From: Erwinia sp. SLM-02
GTDB taxonomy: Bacteria; Pseudomonadota; Gammaproteobacteria; Enterobacterales; Enterobacteriaceae
Assembly (NCBI RefSeq): GCF_037450285.1
Contig: NZ_JAQISN010000003.1
Span: 248,001 to 312,000, forward strand
Direction of reading: 5' to 3'
DNA: 64,000 nt
Part shown: piece by piece, positions 34,167-43,156 of the stretch
How the letters are laid out: each line of letters opens with the position of its first letter
How positions within the stretch are numbered: the stretch's first letter is position 1
The notes under the pieces: generated by a model
What the model saw: the letters and a program-made list of their open reading frames with translations, nothing else
What the model was told of the DNA's origin: nothing
Databases searched by the model: none
Made by a program: the position numbers and the translations under genes

Positions 34167-34182
34167 TGTTACTATTCTAACA
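34167..34182 (+). promoter_or_regulatory. DeoR operator O2 overlapping deoP2
   Basis: TGTTACTATTCTAACA matches the DeoR operator at all outer positions. Inside it TACTAT (34170-34175) serves as -10 element, putting the transcript start near 34182 and CRP-1 at about -41.5. So repressor and RNA polymerase exclude each other, as in E. coli. Confidence 0.85.
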
Positions 34183-34240
34183 TTGCAGGGGTGGCTGCTG
34201 CGTCAGGCCTGACCTTTAATTCCCTTTTCTGGAGAGAACC

Positions 34241-35020
34241 ATGTCCGATGTGAAAACGCAGGCGCTGCGCGCGCTGAAACTGATGGATTTAACCACCCTG
34301 AACGACGATGACACCGACGCGAAAGTGATTGCGCTCTGCCATCAGGCTAAATCTCCGGCGGGTAACACGGCAGCGATCTGTATTTACCCACGCTTTATTC
34401 CGATTGCCCGTAAGACCCTGCGCGAACAGGGCACGCCGGAAATTCGTATTGCTACCGTGACCAACTTCCCGCACGGCAACGACGATATTGATATTGCCGT
34501 GGCAGAAACCCGTGCTGCCATTGCCTATGGTGCCGATGAAGTGGACGTGGTTTTCCCGTATCGCGCGCTGATTGCCGGTAATGAAACCGTCGGTTTTGAG
34601 CTGGTGAAAGCCTGTAAAGAAGCCTGCGCGGCGGCGGATGTGCTGTTGAAAGTGATTATCGAAACCGGCGAGCTGAAAGATCCGGCGCTGATCCGTAAAG
34701 CGTCGTCGATCGCGATCGATGCGGGTGCTGATTTTATCAAAACCTCAACCGGTAAAGTGCCGGTGAACGCCACGCCGGAAGTGGCTGAAATTATGATGCG
34801 GGTGATCGCCGAGAAGGGCGTGCAGCAGCAGGTTGGCTTTAAGCCAGCGGGCGGCGTGCGCACTGCCGATGATGCGGCGCTGTATCTGAAGCTGGCCGAT
34901 GACATTCTGGGCAGCGGCTGGGCTGACGCCCGTCATTTCCGTTTTGGTGCATCGAGCCTGCTGGCCAGCCTGCTGAACGCAGCGGGTTTTGCCGGGGCAA
35001 CCAGCGATAGTAAGTATTAA
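34241..35020 (+). CDS. deoC: deoxyribose-phosphate aldolase
   Basis: 259 aa, the E. coli length. It splits 2-deoxyribose 5-phosphate into glyceraldehyde 3-phosphate and acetaldehyde. The Schiff-base lysine lies in FIKTSTGK, and the second active-site lysine in VGFKPAGGVRT. Ribosome site tggagag. First gene of the deo operon, directly behind the regulated promoters. Confidence 0.97.
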   Translation: MSDVKTQALRALKLMDLTTLNDDDTDAKVIALCHQAKSPAGNTAAICIYPRFIPIARKTLREQGTPEIRIATVTNFPHGNDDIDIAVAETRAAIAYGADEVDVVFPYRALIAGNETVGFELVKACKEACAAADVLLKVIIETGELKDPALIRKASSIAIDAGADFIKTSTGKVPVNATPEVAEIMMRVIAEKGVQQQVGFKPAGGVRTADDAALYLKLADDILGSGWADARHFRFGASSLLASLLNAAGFAGATSDSKY

Positions 35021-35088
35021 AAAAAGCCGGTCTGCCTTGATGGTGAGTGCTTCGTTGGTGTAGTGGCTGTGGATATTAAGGATGTTTC

Positions 35089-35288
35089 GGGCCTCTGCGG
35101 TGGCTGGATGGCGGTCCTCGCGCCGCGCTTTGCGCGGTGCCCTCGGCTCCGGCATCCGGCCTTGCGGACCGGCGATGAGCGGGCGTCCTGCCCGCGCATC
35201 GCCTGACGTCAGCGTCCCTGCTGCCGTCTCCGGGCCAGATGCTTTCGCCTCAGCGCTGCGGATTGCCATCCAGCCACCGCAGAGGCCC
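35089..35288 (+). repeat. element bounded by a perfect 24-bp inverted repeat (between deoC and deoA)
   Basis: GGGCCTCTGCGGTGGCTGGA… (35089-35112) and its exact reverse complement (35265-35288) bracket 152 bp that contain further small hairpins (GCGCCGCGC/GCGCGGTGC-like, CGGCCTTGCGGACCG, GCGGGCGTCCTGCCCGC). No open frame of its own is credible. The whole can fold into one long stem with side hairpins. Confidence 0.85.
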
Positions 35289-35407
35289 TTTACTATCAGG
35301 CATCCCGATTGCTGTTTTCAACGTCGATACCAGCGGAACAAATCGGGCTGGCGGTGTCGGTGGTCGGGTTAATCCGTTGTGCATAGCATTGAGCGCAACA
35401 CAAACTG

Positions 35408-35627
35408 GATGCAGCAGACATAGCAGGTAAACAAGCATCAGACCTGGTGTTTCACGAAGACGACACTTACGAAACAAAGCAGGCCGGCGGGTTCCTGGAT
35501 CGAGTCAATCCGGTGTGCCGATCGTTGAGCGCATTAGAAATTCGATGCAGCAGACATAGCATGTAAACAAGCATCAGGCCTGGTGTTTCACAAAGACGAC
35601 ACTAACGAAACAAAGCAGGCTGGCGGT
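35408..35627 (+). repeat. ~136-bp period direct repeat (two units)
   Basis: Blocks 35408-35491 and 35544-35627 are about 93% identical over 84 bp (both contain GCAGCAGACATAGCA and AACAAGCATCAG). The flanking DNA repeats more weakly at the same period (GGCGG…CAATCCG segments at about 35349, 35485 and 35621). So this is a decayed tandem array of about 2.5 units. Confidence 0.82.
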
Positions 35628-35820
35628 GTCTGTGGCAAGGGCAATCCGCAGCGCTGAACGGAGAGAGGAAGCCAGGATGCGCCCGCAGGACGCGGGCGCA
35701 AGGCTCGGTCGGCACAAGGATGTGCCGTCTGAGCCGGTCCGGCAGGCTGACGAGCGGCGTGAAGGCACCGCAAAGCGGCGCGAGGACCCGCCCGGGCACA
35801 GACACCGCCAGCCAGCGTAG
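35628..35820 (-). repeat. diverged inverted copy of the 35089-35288 element
   Basis: Read on the minus strand this stretch repeats the order of the first element: GGTCCTCGCGCCGC, TTTGCG, GGTGCC, GGACCGG, a GC-rich hairpin GCGCCCGCGTCCTGCGGGCGC, and CAGCGCTGCGGATTGCC at the end. The match is patchy, so the two have drifted. Together they flank the 136-bp array as inverted arms. Confidence 0.6.
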
Positions 35821-35907
35821 ATCGCTATTGCGGCAGGCCGCACCAGTTACTTTTAACAGCAAGCACCGAGCCGCCCGGCGGCCACACTAAACTTATTGGG
35901 GGTTACC

Positions 35908-37230
35908 GTGTTTCTGCCACAGGAAATTATTCGAAAAAAACGTGACGGACAGGCGCTGAGTGAAGAAGAGATCCGCTTTTTCATCAACGGCGTGCGCGAC
36001 AATACGGTCTCTGAGGGACAGATTGCCGCGCTGGCAATGACCATCTACTTCCACGATATGTCGCTGCCGGAGCGCGTGGCGCTGACCATGGCCATGCGTG
36101 ACTCCGGATCGGTGCTGAACTGGCAGTCGCTGAACCTTAACGGCCCGGTCGTCGACAAACACTCCACCGGCGGCGTCGGCGACGTTACTTCACTGATGCT
36201 GGGACCGATGGTGGCGGCATGCGGCGGCTATGTGCCGATGATCTCCGGACGCGGCCTTGGTCATACCGGCGGCACGCTGGACAAACTGGAAGCGATCCCC
36301 GGGTTTGATATCTTCCCGCAGGACGATCGCTTCCGGCAGATCATCAAAGAGGTGGGCGTGGCGATCATCGGCCAGACCAGCTCGCTGGCCCCGGCGGATA
36401 AGCGCTTCTATGCCACCCGCGATATTACCGCCACCGTCGACTCGATCCCGCTGATCACCGCCTCGATCCTGGCGAAAAAGCTGGCCGAGGGGCTGGATGC
36501 GCTGGTGATGGATGTGAAAGTCGGATCCGGCGCGTTTATGCCGACCTTTGAACAATCCGAGCTGCTGGCGCAGTCGATCGTCGGCGTGGCAAACGGCGCG
36601 GGCTGCAAAACCACCGCGCTGCTGACCGACATGAACCAGGTGCTGGCCTCCACCGCCGGTAACGCGCTGGAAGTGCGTGAAGCGGTGCAGTTCCTGACCG
36701 GTGAATATCGCAATCCGCGCCTGCTGGAAGTGACGATGGCGCTGTGTGCTGAAATGCTGATTTCCGGGGGGCTGGCACACTCGGCAGAAGACGCACGAGC
36801 AAAACTGCAGACCGTGCTGGATAACGGCCGCGCGGCGGAAATTTTTGCCCGCATGGTGGCGGCCCAGAAAGGCCCGACCGATTTTATCGAGCGGATGGAC
36901 AGCTACCTGCCCGCGCCGATGCTGAGCAAAGCGGTTTATGCCGACCGTGCCGGTATCGTCAGCGCAATGGACACCCGCGCGCTGGGAATGGCGGTGGTGA
37001 CGATGGGCGGTGGTCGCCGCCGCGCCAGCGACAGCATTGACTACAGCGTCGGGCTGAGCAACGTCGCCGCGTTGGGTACGGCGGTGGACGGTCAGCAACC
37101 GCTGGCGGTGATCCACGCCTCCAGCGAAGACAGCTGGCAGGAAGCCGCCGCCGCCGTCAAAGCGGCGGTCACGCTGTCTGAGACACAGCCCGAGAAAACA
37201 CCGGTTATCTATCGCAGAATCTCGCAATAA
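35908..37230 (+). CDS. deoA: thymidine phosphorylase
   Basis: 440 aa, the E. coli length. It splits thymidine or deoxyuridine with phosphate into base and deoxyribose 1-phosphate. The phosphorylase signature is at SGRGLGHTGGTLDKLE, with KHSTGGVGD binding phosphate. Start is GTG 35908 (FLPQEIIRKKRDGQAL), which matches the E. coli N-terminus, behind gggggt; TTG 35896 would add four residues. It lies 887 bp beyond deoC because of the repeat island. Confidence 0.96.
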   Translation: MFLPQEIIRKKRDGQALSEEEIRFFINGVRDNTVSEGQIAALAMTIYFHDMSLPERVALTMAMRDSGSVLNWQSLNLNGPVVDKHSTGGVGDVTSLMLGPMVAACGGYVPMISGRGLGHTGGTLDKLEAIPGFDIFPQDDRFRQIIKEVGVAIIGQTSSLAPADKRFYATRDITATVDSIPLITASILAKKLAEGLDALVMDVKVGSGAFMPTFEQSELLAQSIVGVANGAGCKTTALLTDMNQVLASTAGNALEVREAVQFLTGEYRNPRLLEVTMALCAEMLISGGLAHSAEDARAKLQTVLDNGRAAEIFARMVAAQKGPTDFIERMDSYLPAPMLSKAVYADRAGIVSAMDTRALGMAVVTMGGGRRRASDSIDYSVGLSNVAALGTAVDGQQPLAVIHASSEDSWQEAAAAVKAAVTLSETQPEKTPVIYRRISQ

Positions 37231-37293
37231 GCGGTATTCTGTTCTGATCGCATTTTTTTAACGCTCATCGCGACAATCGCGCAGGAGATCAGG

Positions 37294-38520
37294 ATGAAAC
37301 GTGCATTTATTATGGTGCTTGATTCCTTTGGAATTGGCTCCAGTAAAGACGCCGATAAATTCGGTGATAAAGGCTCGGATACCCTCGGACATATTGCCGA
37401 GGCGTGCTTCAGGGGTGAAGCAGATAAAGGGCGTAAAGGCCCGCTCAACCTGCCTAATCTGACCAAACTTGGTCTGGGCAAAGCGGCAGAAGCCTCGACG
37501 GGGAAATTCCCGCTGGGTCTGGATAAAGACGCGGAAATTATCGGCGCTTACGGCTACGCCAGCGAGCTTTCTTCCGGTAAAGATACCCCGTCCGGCCACT
37601 GGGAAATCGCCGGCGTGCCGGTGCTGTTTGACTGGGGCTACTTCAGCGATCTGGAAAACAGCTTCCCGCAGGAACTGCTGGATCTGCTGGTGGAAAAAGC
37701 GAACCTGCCGGGCTATCTCGGTAACTGCCACTCGTCCGGGACGGTGATCCTCGACAAGCTGGGCGAAGAGCATATGAAAACCGGCAAGCCGATTTTCTAT
37801 ACCTCTGCCGACTCGGTGTTCCAGATTGCCTGTCATGAAGAAACATTTGGCCTCGATCGCCTTTACGAACTGTGCGAAATCGCTCGTGAAGTGCTGACCG
37901 AAGGCGGTTACAACATTGGTCGCGTGATCGCGCGTCCGTTTGTTGGCGACAGCGCCGGCCACTTTGAACGTACCGGTAACCGCCATGACCTGGCGGTAGA
38001 ACCTCCGGCACCGACCATCCTGAAAAAACTGGTGGATGAGCAGGGTGGCGAAGTGATTTCGGTCGGTAAAATTGCTGACATCTATGCTCACGTCGGTATC
38101 ACTAAAAAAGTGAAAGCGACGGGTCTGGATGCGCTGTTTGACGCCACCGTGACGGAAATGAAAATCGCGCCGGACAACAGCATCGTGTTCACTAACTTCG
38201 TCGACTTCGACTCCACCTGGGGCCACCGTCGTGATGTTCCGGGCTACGCGGGCGGGCTTGAACTGTTTGACCGACGTCTGCCGGAGCTGATGGCGCTGGT
38301 GAAAGAGGGGGATATTCTGATCCTCACCGCCGACCACGGCTGCGATCCGACCTGGGTCGGAACCGAACACACTCGCGAACATATCCCGGTACTGATTTAT
38401 GGCCCAGGCGTGAAGCCGGGCTACCTGGGCTATAGCGACACTTTTGCTGACATTGGCCAGACGGTAGCCAGCTATTTTGGTCTGTCACCGATGGAATACG
38501 GCAAAAACCTGCTGAAGTAA
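37294..38520 (+). CDS. deoB: phosphopentomutase
   Basis: 408 aa (E. coli 407). It moves phosphate between C1 and C5 of (deoxy)ribose, linking the phosphorylases to DeoC. It is an alkaline-phosphatase superfamily enzyme: metal ligands and Thr nucleophile are in MVLDSFGIG, KDTPSGHWE, the D-x3-H (DFDSTWGHRRD) and TADHGCDPTW. Ribosome site caggagatc. 63 bp behind deoA. Confidence 0.97.
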   Translation: MKRAFIMVLDSFGIGSSKDADKFGDKGSDTLGHIAEACFRGEADKGRKGPLNLPNLTKLGLGKAAEASTGKFPLGLDKDAEIIGAYGYASELSSGKDTPSGHWEIAGVPVLFDWGYFSDLENSFPQELLDLLVEKANLPGYLGNCHSSGTVILDKLGEEHMKTGKPIFYTSADSVFQIACHEETFGLDRLYELCEIAREVLTEGGYNIGRVIARPFVGDSAGHFERTGNRHDLAVEPPAPTILKKLVDEQGGEVISVGKIADIYAHVGITKKVKATGLDALFDATVTEMKIAPDNSIVFTNFVDFDSTWGHRRDVPGYAGGLELFDRRLPELMALVKEGDILILTADHGCDPTWVGTEHTREHIPVLIYGPGVKPGYLGYSDTFADIGQTVASYFGLSPMEYGKNLLK

Positions 38521-38605
38521 TGCTGACGTCCAGCCGGGCGACAACACGTAATACTACTCGTAACCGGCCAGGCATCAGCCTGGCCTGATAAATAAGGATT
38601 AAAAC

Positions 38606-39325
38606 ATGGCTACGCCTCATATTAACGCTGAGATGGGTGATTTCGCTGACGTGGTTCTGATGCCGGGCGACCCGCTCCGCGCGAAACATATCGCGGAAAC
38701 CTTCCTGCAGGACGCGGTAGAAGTGAATAACGTGCGCGGCATGCTGGGTTATACCGGTACCTACAAGGGCCGTAAAATCTCCGTGATGGGCCACGGTATG
38801 GGTATTCCATCCTGCTCAATCTATGCGAAAGAGCTGATTACCGAATTCGGCGTGAAGAAAATCATTCGCGTGGGCTCATGCGGTGCGGTACGCGCCGACG
38901 TGAAACTGCGTGACGTGGTGATTGGTATGGGGGCGTCTACCGATTCCAAAGTGAACCGTATGCGCTTCAAAGACCATGATTTCTCGGCTATTGCGGACTT
39001 CGAGATGGTGCGCAACGCGGTTGATGCAGCGAAAGCGCTGGGCGTGGATGCTCGCGTAGGTAACATCTTCTCCGCTGACCTGTTCTACACGCCGGACCCG
39101 CAGATGTTCGACGTGATGGAGAAGTACGGCATTCTGGGCGTGGAAATGGAAGCCGCCGGTATCTACGGCGTGGCCGCGGAGTTCGGCGCGAAGGCGCTGG
39201 CGATTTGTACCGTGTCTGACCATATTCGTACGCACGAGCAGACGACCGCCGCCGAGCGTCAGACCACTTTCAGCGACATGGTTGTTATCGCGCTGGAGTC
39301 GGTTCTGCTGGGTGATAAAGCCTAA
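38606..39325 (+). CDS. deoD: purine-nucleoside phosphorylase (hexameric)
   Basis: 239 aa, the E. coli length. The family signature GMGIPSCSIYAKELI and the nucleoside-binding VEMEAAGIYGVA are seen; the catalytic Asp lies in CTVSDHIRTHE. It cuts purine (deoxy)ribonucleosides with phosphate. Last gene of the operon, ribosome site taaggatt, followed by a GC-rich hairpin. Confidence 0.97.
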   Translation: MATPHINAEMGDFADVVLMPGDPLRAKHIAETFLQDAVEVNNVRGMLGYTGTYKGRKISVMGHGMGIPSCSIYAKELITEFGVKKIIRVGSCGAVRADVKLRDVVIGMGASTDSKVNRMRFKDHDFSAIADFEMVRNAVDAAKALGVDARVGNIFSADLFYTPDPQMFDVMEKYGILGVEMEAAGIYGVAAEFGAKALAICTVSDHIRTHEQTTAAERQTTFSDMVVIALESVLLGDKA

Positions 39326-39334
39326 ATCCCTTTC

Positions 39335-39356
39335 GAGGCTGGCGTCCGCCAGCCTC
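39335..39356 (+). terminator. hairpin behind deoD
   Basis: GAGGCTGGCG and CGCCAGCCTC form a very stable stem with a tiny loop, followed by only GTTA. It may need Rho or act to protect the mRNA end; the convergent gene lies 27 bp beyond. Confidence 0.55.
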
Positions 39357-39382
39357 GTTAATCCGCTTTTCCCTTCCGCGTT

Positions 39383-39772
39383 TTAACTGCAGTTATGAGA
39401 AATCTTCAGCTGATTAACATCGAACACGCTGTCATCCGCGGCTGAGAAAACGGCCAGGCCGGTCACCTTTTTCTGCGGTTTGAGCTGGCCTTTGGTCAGA
39501 TTATCCTGCACCCGGGCGACCGGAAATTCCTTGCCCTCGTGGGAATAACCGCGCAGACAAACGGTCTTGAGATCGATGGATTTCGCTGAAAGATTTTCCA
39601 GGGTGACCTCGAATGTTTTACCGTAATTATTGAGATCGCCCGAAGAGCGCGAGGTCTGCGCTTTCTGTGTTGCATAGACCGTCAGATCCTGTGGGTCGGC
39701 TGCAAAGGCACCGCCAGAAAAATACAAACCTGCTGCGGCGGCCATAATGGCGATCAGAGAGTTCCGTTGCAT
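39383..39772 (-). CDS. small secreted protein, possibly DUF4354 family
   Basis: 129 aa. A signal peptide is clear (MQRNSLIAIMAAAAGLYFSG…AFA, cleavage before ADPQD). The mature part of ~105 residues is beta-rich in look, with two cysteines (TVCLRGYSHEG and the terminal SHNCS) that could form a disulfide. I think it belongs to the DUF4354 proteins found in plant-associated Enterobacterales but cannot verify this. Function unknown. In E. coli this position holds lplA/yjjJ, which are absent. Confidence 0.65.
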   Translation of the reverse strand: MQRNSLIAIMAAAAGLYFSGGAFAADPQDLTVYATQKAQTSRSSGDLNNYGKTFEVTLENLSAKSIDLKTVCLRGYSHEGKEFPVARVQDNLTKGQLKPQKKVTGLAVFSAADDSVFDVNQLKISHNCS

Positions 39773-39892
39773 GTGTTTCTCCTTAGTTTTACTGGGTACG
39801 ATACGGGGCGCTTACGCGCCTGACCGATAAACACCATGCTGCGGAACGGAAAATCTGTACAGATCATGAAGGGCTATTGCTGACGAATAGCT

Positions 39893-40612
39893 CTATTTGC
39901 TTAGGGGATCTTTGGCCGTTTCATTTACCGCTTCTGCAGGACTGGCGGCAGGAGAATCGCTCTCAGTTTCACGTTCAGTATCACTTTCGTTGTCTTCAAC
40001 GATCGGATTATTCGCCGTGAGCAGGAACGGCGACTGCTGCCAGCGTGTGCGGCGGTCGCGCAGCAGGGTACGGCAGAGAATAATGCCGATGGCCAGCGCC
40101 AGCAGCATCATCAGCCGCAGGATATTGGTGGTGTTATCCACCTGCTTGGCTTCAGTGACCAGCACGTGGGTATCCAGGGTGACGCGCAGAAAACCACGCG
40201 GGCCGTCTTTGCTGGTCAGCGGCTGGACAATCTGATGATTGAAGTAGCTACCGGCGCGCTGGCCGTCCAGCGCCAGGCGATCGCGCACGTTAATGGTCTC
40301 GCCGCTGCGTGCGACCAGGCTGCCGTCATCATCGTAGACCGCCGCGTCCAGGATACGGCTTTCGTGGGTGAGCTGTTCAAGGGTATCAACGATTTTTTGA
40401 TGATTGTCGTCGCTGTTTTCCATCAGCGGCGTCAACGTCCACGCGACCTGACGGGTCAGCGTCTGAGCCAGTTCCTCAACCTGTCCCGAGCGGGCCATCT
40501 GGCGGCCAAGACTGAACCAGGACGCGCCCTGCATCAGCACCACCAGCAGCGCCAGGCAGATGAGCACTATCACCGTTCGGTGCAGGCGAAATTTAAGTTT
40601 GGCTTTTGCCAT
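39893..40612 (-). CDS. ytjB: inner-membrane protein YtjB (Smp/AhpA family)
   Basis: 239 aa. Membrane segment at about 12-32 (VIVLICLALLVVLMQGASWF), a periplasmic domain (about 35-160, with LTHESRILDAAVYDDDGSLV), a second membrane segment (about 165-185) and a polar tail rich in E, D and S. Topology is like a sensor without output domain. Function is not settled. The second of two ATGs (40612) gives the conserved MAKAKLKFRLHR start. Divergent from serB, as in E. coli. Confidence 0.9.
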   Translation of the reverse strand: MAKAKLKFRLHRTVIVLICLALLVVLMQGASWFSLGRQMARSGQVEELAQTLTRQVAWTLTPLMENSDDNHQKIVDTLEQLTHESRILDAAVYDDDGSLVARSGETINVRDRLALDGQRAGSYFNHQIVQPLTSKDGPRGFLRVTLDTHVLVTEAKQVDNTTNILRLMMLLALAIGIILCRTLLRDRRTRWQQSPFLLTANNPIVEDNESDTERETESDSPAASPAEAVNETAKDPLSK

Positions 40613-40737
40613 CATGACCCTTCAAAAAATAGACAGACAGACCTGCTTTATGTTGCCAGAAGGCGGGCTAACAGGGTAGCCTCTTGCCAGCTTTATCGTC
40701 GTTCTGTCGTAGTTATTAAGTCCCTACAGGAGCTGTA

Positions 40738-41715
40738 ATGCCAAATAGTCTGACCTGGTGCGATCTGCCTTCCGATGTCTCTCTCTGGCCGGGGTTACCT
40801 CTTTCTCTCAGCGGTGATGAAGTGATGCCGCTGGACTACCGCGCTGGCCAAACCGGCTGGCTGCTGTATGGGCGTCAGCTCGACAAAGCCCGCCTTACCG
40901 ATTACCAGCACCGCCTGGGTGCTGCAATGGTGATCGTCAGTGCATGGAGCGTGGAAGATTATCAGGTGCTGCGTCTGGCGGGTTCGCTGACGCCGCGCGC
41001 GACGAAACTGGCCCATGAAATGGGGCTGGACGTTGCGCCGCTGGGGCGTATCCCCCACCTGAAAACACCGGGTTTGCTGGTGATGGATATGGATTCGACG
41101 GCGATTGAGATCGAATGCATTGATGAGATTGCCAAGCTGGCCGGTAGCGGCGAGCTGGTCGCCGAAGTCACCGAACGTGCGATGCGCGGCGAGCTGGATT
41201 TTGCCGCCAGCCTGCGCCAGCGCGTGGCCACGCTAAAAGATGCCGATGCCAATATCCTCAAGCAGGTGCGCGATGTCCTGCCGCTGATGCCGGGCCTGAC
41301 CTCGCTGGTGCAGAAACTGCAGGCGCTGGGCTGGGAGGTGGCGATTGCCTCCGGCGGCTTTACCTATTATGCCGAACACCTGCGTGACACGCTGCACCTG
41401 TCGGCCGTGGCCGCTAACGTGCTGGAGATCCGCGACGGTAAACTGACCGGTGAAGTGCTGGGCGATATCGTTGATGCGCAGTACAAAGCCGATACGCTGA
41501 AGCGCCTGGCCGAGCGTTTTAACATTGCGCCTGAGCAAACGGTGGCGGTGGGCGACGGTGCGAACGATTTACCGATGATCAAGGCGTCCGCGTTGGGTAT
41601 TGCTTACCACGCGAAGCCGAAGGTTAATGAACAGGCCGCGGTGACCATTCGCCATGCGGATCTGATGGGCGTGTTCTGTATTCTCAGCGGCAGCCTGATT
41701 CACGAAGAGCGTTAA
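40738..41715 (+). CDS. serB: phosphoserine phosphatase
   Basis: 325 aa (E. coli 322). Last step of serine synthesis. The HAD nucleophile motif DMDST (D117, D119) is followed by AIEIECIDEIA, then motif II in ASGGFTYYAE and motif III/IV GDGANDLPM. The N-terminal ~110 residues form an ACT-like regulatory domain. Ribosome site caggag. 9 bp before radA. Confidence 0.97.
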   Translation: MPNSLTWCDLPSDVSLWPGLPLSLSGDEVMPLDYRAGQTGWLLYGRQLDKARLTDYQHRLGAAMVIVSAWSVEDYQVLRLAGSLTPRATKLAHEMGLDVAPLGRIPHLKTPGLLVMDMDSTAIEIECIDEIAKLAGSGELVAEVTERAMRGELDFAASLRQRVATLKDADANILKQVRDVLPLMPGLTSLVQKLQALGWEVAIASGGFTYYAEHLRDTLHLSAVAANVLEIRDGKLTGEVLGDIVDAQYKADTLKRLAERFNIAPEQTVAVGDGANDLPMIKASALGIAYHAKPKVNEQAAVTIRHADLMGVFCILSGSLIHEER

Positions 41716-41724
41716 GGGGAAGTT

Positions 41725-43107
41725 TTGGCTAAAGCGGTAAAACGCGCCTTTGTCTGTAACGAATGTGGCGCAGACTATCCGCGCTGGCAGGGGCAATGCA
41801 GCGCCTGTCACGCCTGGAATACCATCACCGAGGTGCGGCTGGCCGCATCTCCCGCTGCCGCACGCAATGAGCGTCTGTCTGGTTACGCCGGCAGTGCCGG
41901 GACCAGCCGCGTGCAGAAGCTGTCGGAAATCAGCCTTGAGGCACTGCCGCGCTTTACCACCGGGTTTAAAGAATTTGACCGCGTGCTGGGCGGCGGCGTG
42001 GTGCCGGGCAGTGCGATTCTGATCGGCGGCAACCCCGGTGCGGGTAAGAGTACGCTGCTGCTGCAGACGCTGTGCAAGCTGTCGGAAGGGATGAAAACTC
42101 TTTACGTCACCGGGGAGGAGTCACTGCAGCAGGTGGCCATGCGTGCGCACCGGCTGGGGCTGCCGACCGAAAACCTGAATATGCTGTCGGAAACCAGCAT
42201 TGAGCAGATCTGCCTGATCGCCGAGCAGGAACAGCCGAAGCTGATGGTGATTGACTCCATTCAGGTGATGCATATGGCGGATATCCAGTCGTCGCCGGGC
42301 AGCGTGGCGCAGGTGCGGGAAACCGCCGCCTATCTGACCCGCTTCGCCAAAACCCGTGGGGTGGCCATCGTGATGGTCGGCCACGTTACCAAGGACGGAT
42401 CGCTGGCTGGTCCCAAGGTGCTTGAGCACTGCATCGACTGTTCGGTCCTGCTGGATGGCGATGCCGATTCCCGCTTCCGCACGCTGCGCAGCCATAAAAA
42501 CCGCTTCGGTGCGGTGAATGAGCTGGGCGTCTTCGCGATGACCGAGCAGGGTCTGCGTGAGGTCAGCAATCCGTCGGCGATTTTCCTCAGCCGCGGCGAT
42601 GAGGTGACCTCCGGCAGCTCGGTGATGGTGCTGTGGGAAGGGACACGCCCGCTGCTGGTGGAGATTCAGGCGCTGGTCGATCACTCGATGATGGGGAATC
42701 CGCGCCGCGTGGCGGTCGGCCTGGAGCAGAACCGACTGGCGATCCTGCTGGCGGTACTGCATCGCCACGGCGGCCTGCAGATGGCCGATCAGGACGTGTT
42801 TGTGAACGTGGTCGGCGGCGTGAAGGTGACGGAAACCAGTGCGGACCTGGCGCTGATGCTGTCGATGGTTTCCAGCCTGCGCGATCGTCCACTGCCGCAG
42901 GATCTGGTGGTGTTTGGTGAAGTCGGCCTGGCCGGAGAAATCCGTCCGGTGCCGAGCGGGCAGGAACGCATCTCCGAAGCCGCCAAGCACGGTTTCCGCC
43001 GCGCCATCGTTCCCGCGGCCAACGTGCCGAAGAAAATGCCGGAGAATATGAAGGTTTACGGAGTGAAGAAGCTGGCGGATGCGCTGGCGATTCTTGACGA
43101 CCTATAA
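41725..43107 (+). CDS. radA: DNA repair/recombination ATPase RadA
   Basis: 460 aa, the E. coli length. N-terminal C4 zinc finger (CNECGADYPRWQGQCSAC), Walker A GGNPGAGKST, the RadA-specific KNRFG loop (HKNRFGAV) and a C-terminal Lon-protease-like domain (GEVGLAGEIRPV). It drives branch migration of recombination intermediates. It starts at TTG 41725 behind aagggga, as does the E. coli gene. Confidence 0.97.
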   Translation: MAKAVKRAFVCNECGADYPRWQGQCSACHAWNTITEVRLAASPAAARNERLSGYAGSAGTSRVQKLSEISLEALPRFTTGFKEFDRVLGGGVVPGSAILIGGNPGAGKSTLLLQTLCKLSEGMKTLYVTGEESLQQVAMRAHRLGLPTENLNMLSETSIEQICLIAEQEQPKLMVIDSIQVMHMADIQSSPGSVAQVRETAAYLTRFAKTRGVAIVMVGHVTKDGSLAGPKVLEHCIDCSVLLDGDADSRFRTLRSHKNRFGAVNELGVFAMTEQGLREVSNPSAIFLSRGDEVTSGSSVMVLWEGTRPLLVEIQALVDHSMMGNPRRVAVGLEQNRLAILLAVLHRHGGLQMADQDVFVNVVGGVKVTETSADLALMLSMVSSLRDRPLPQDLVVFGEVGLAGEIRPVPSGQERISEAAKHGFRRAIVPAANVPKKMPENMKVYGVKKLADALAILDDL

Positions 43108-43156
43108 TGAGACAGGACGGGCCGAGCTGGCCCGCCGATCGCGCAGGAGGCATGTT

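Noticed and set aside
35082..35862. Several 60-95 residue frames in the deoC-deoA gap
   Set aside because: They follow GC-rich inverted repeats on both strands, lack ribosome sites and encode low-complexity R/A/P-rich peptides.
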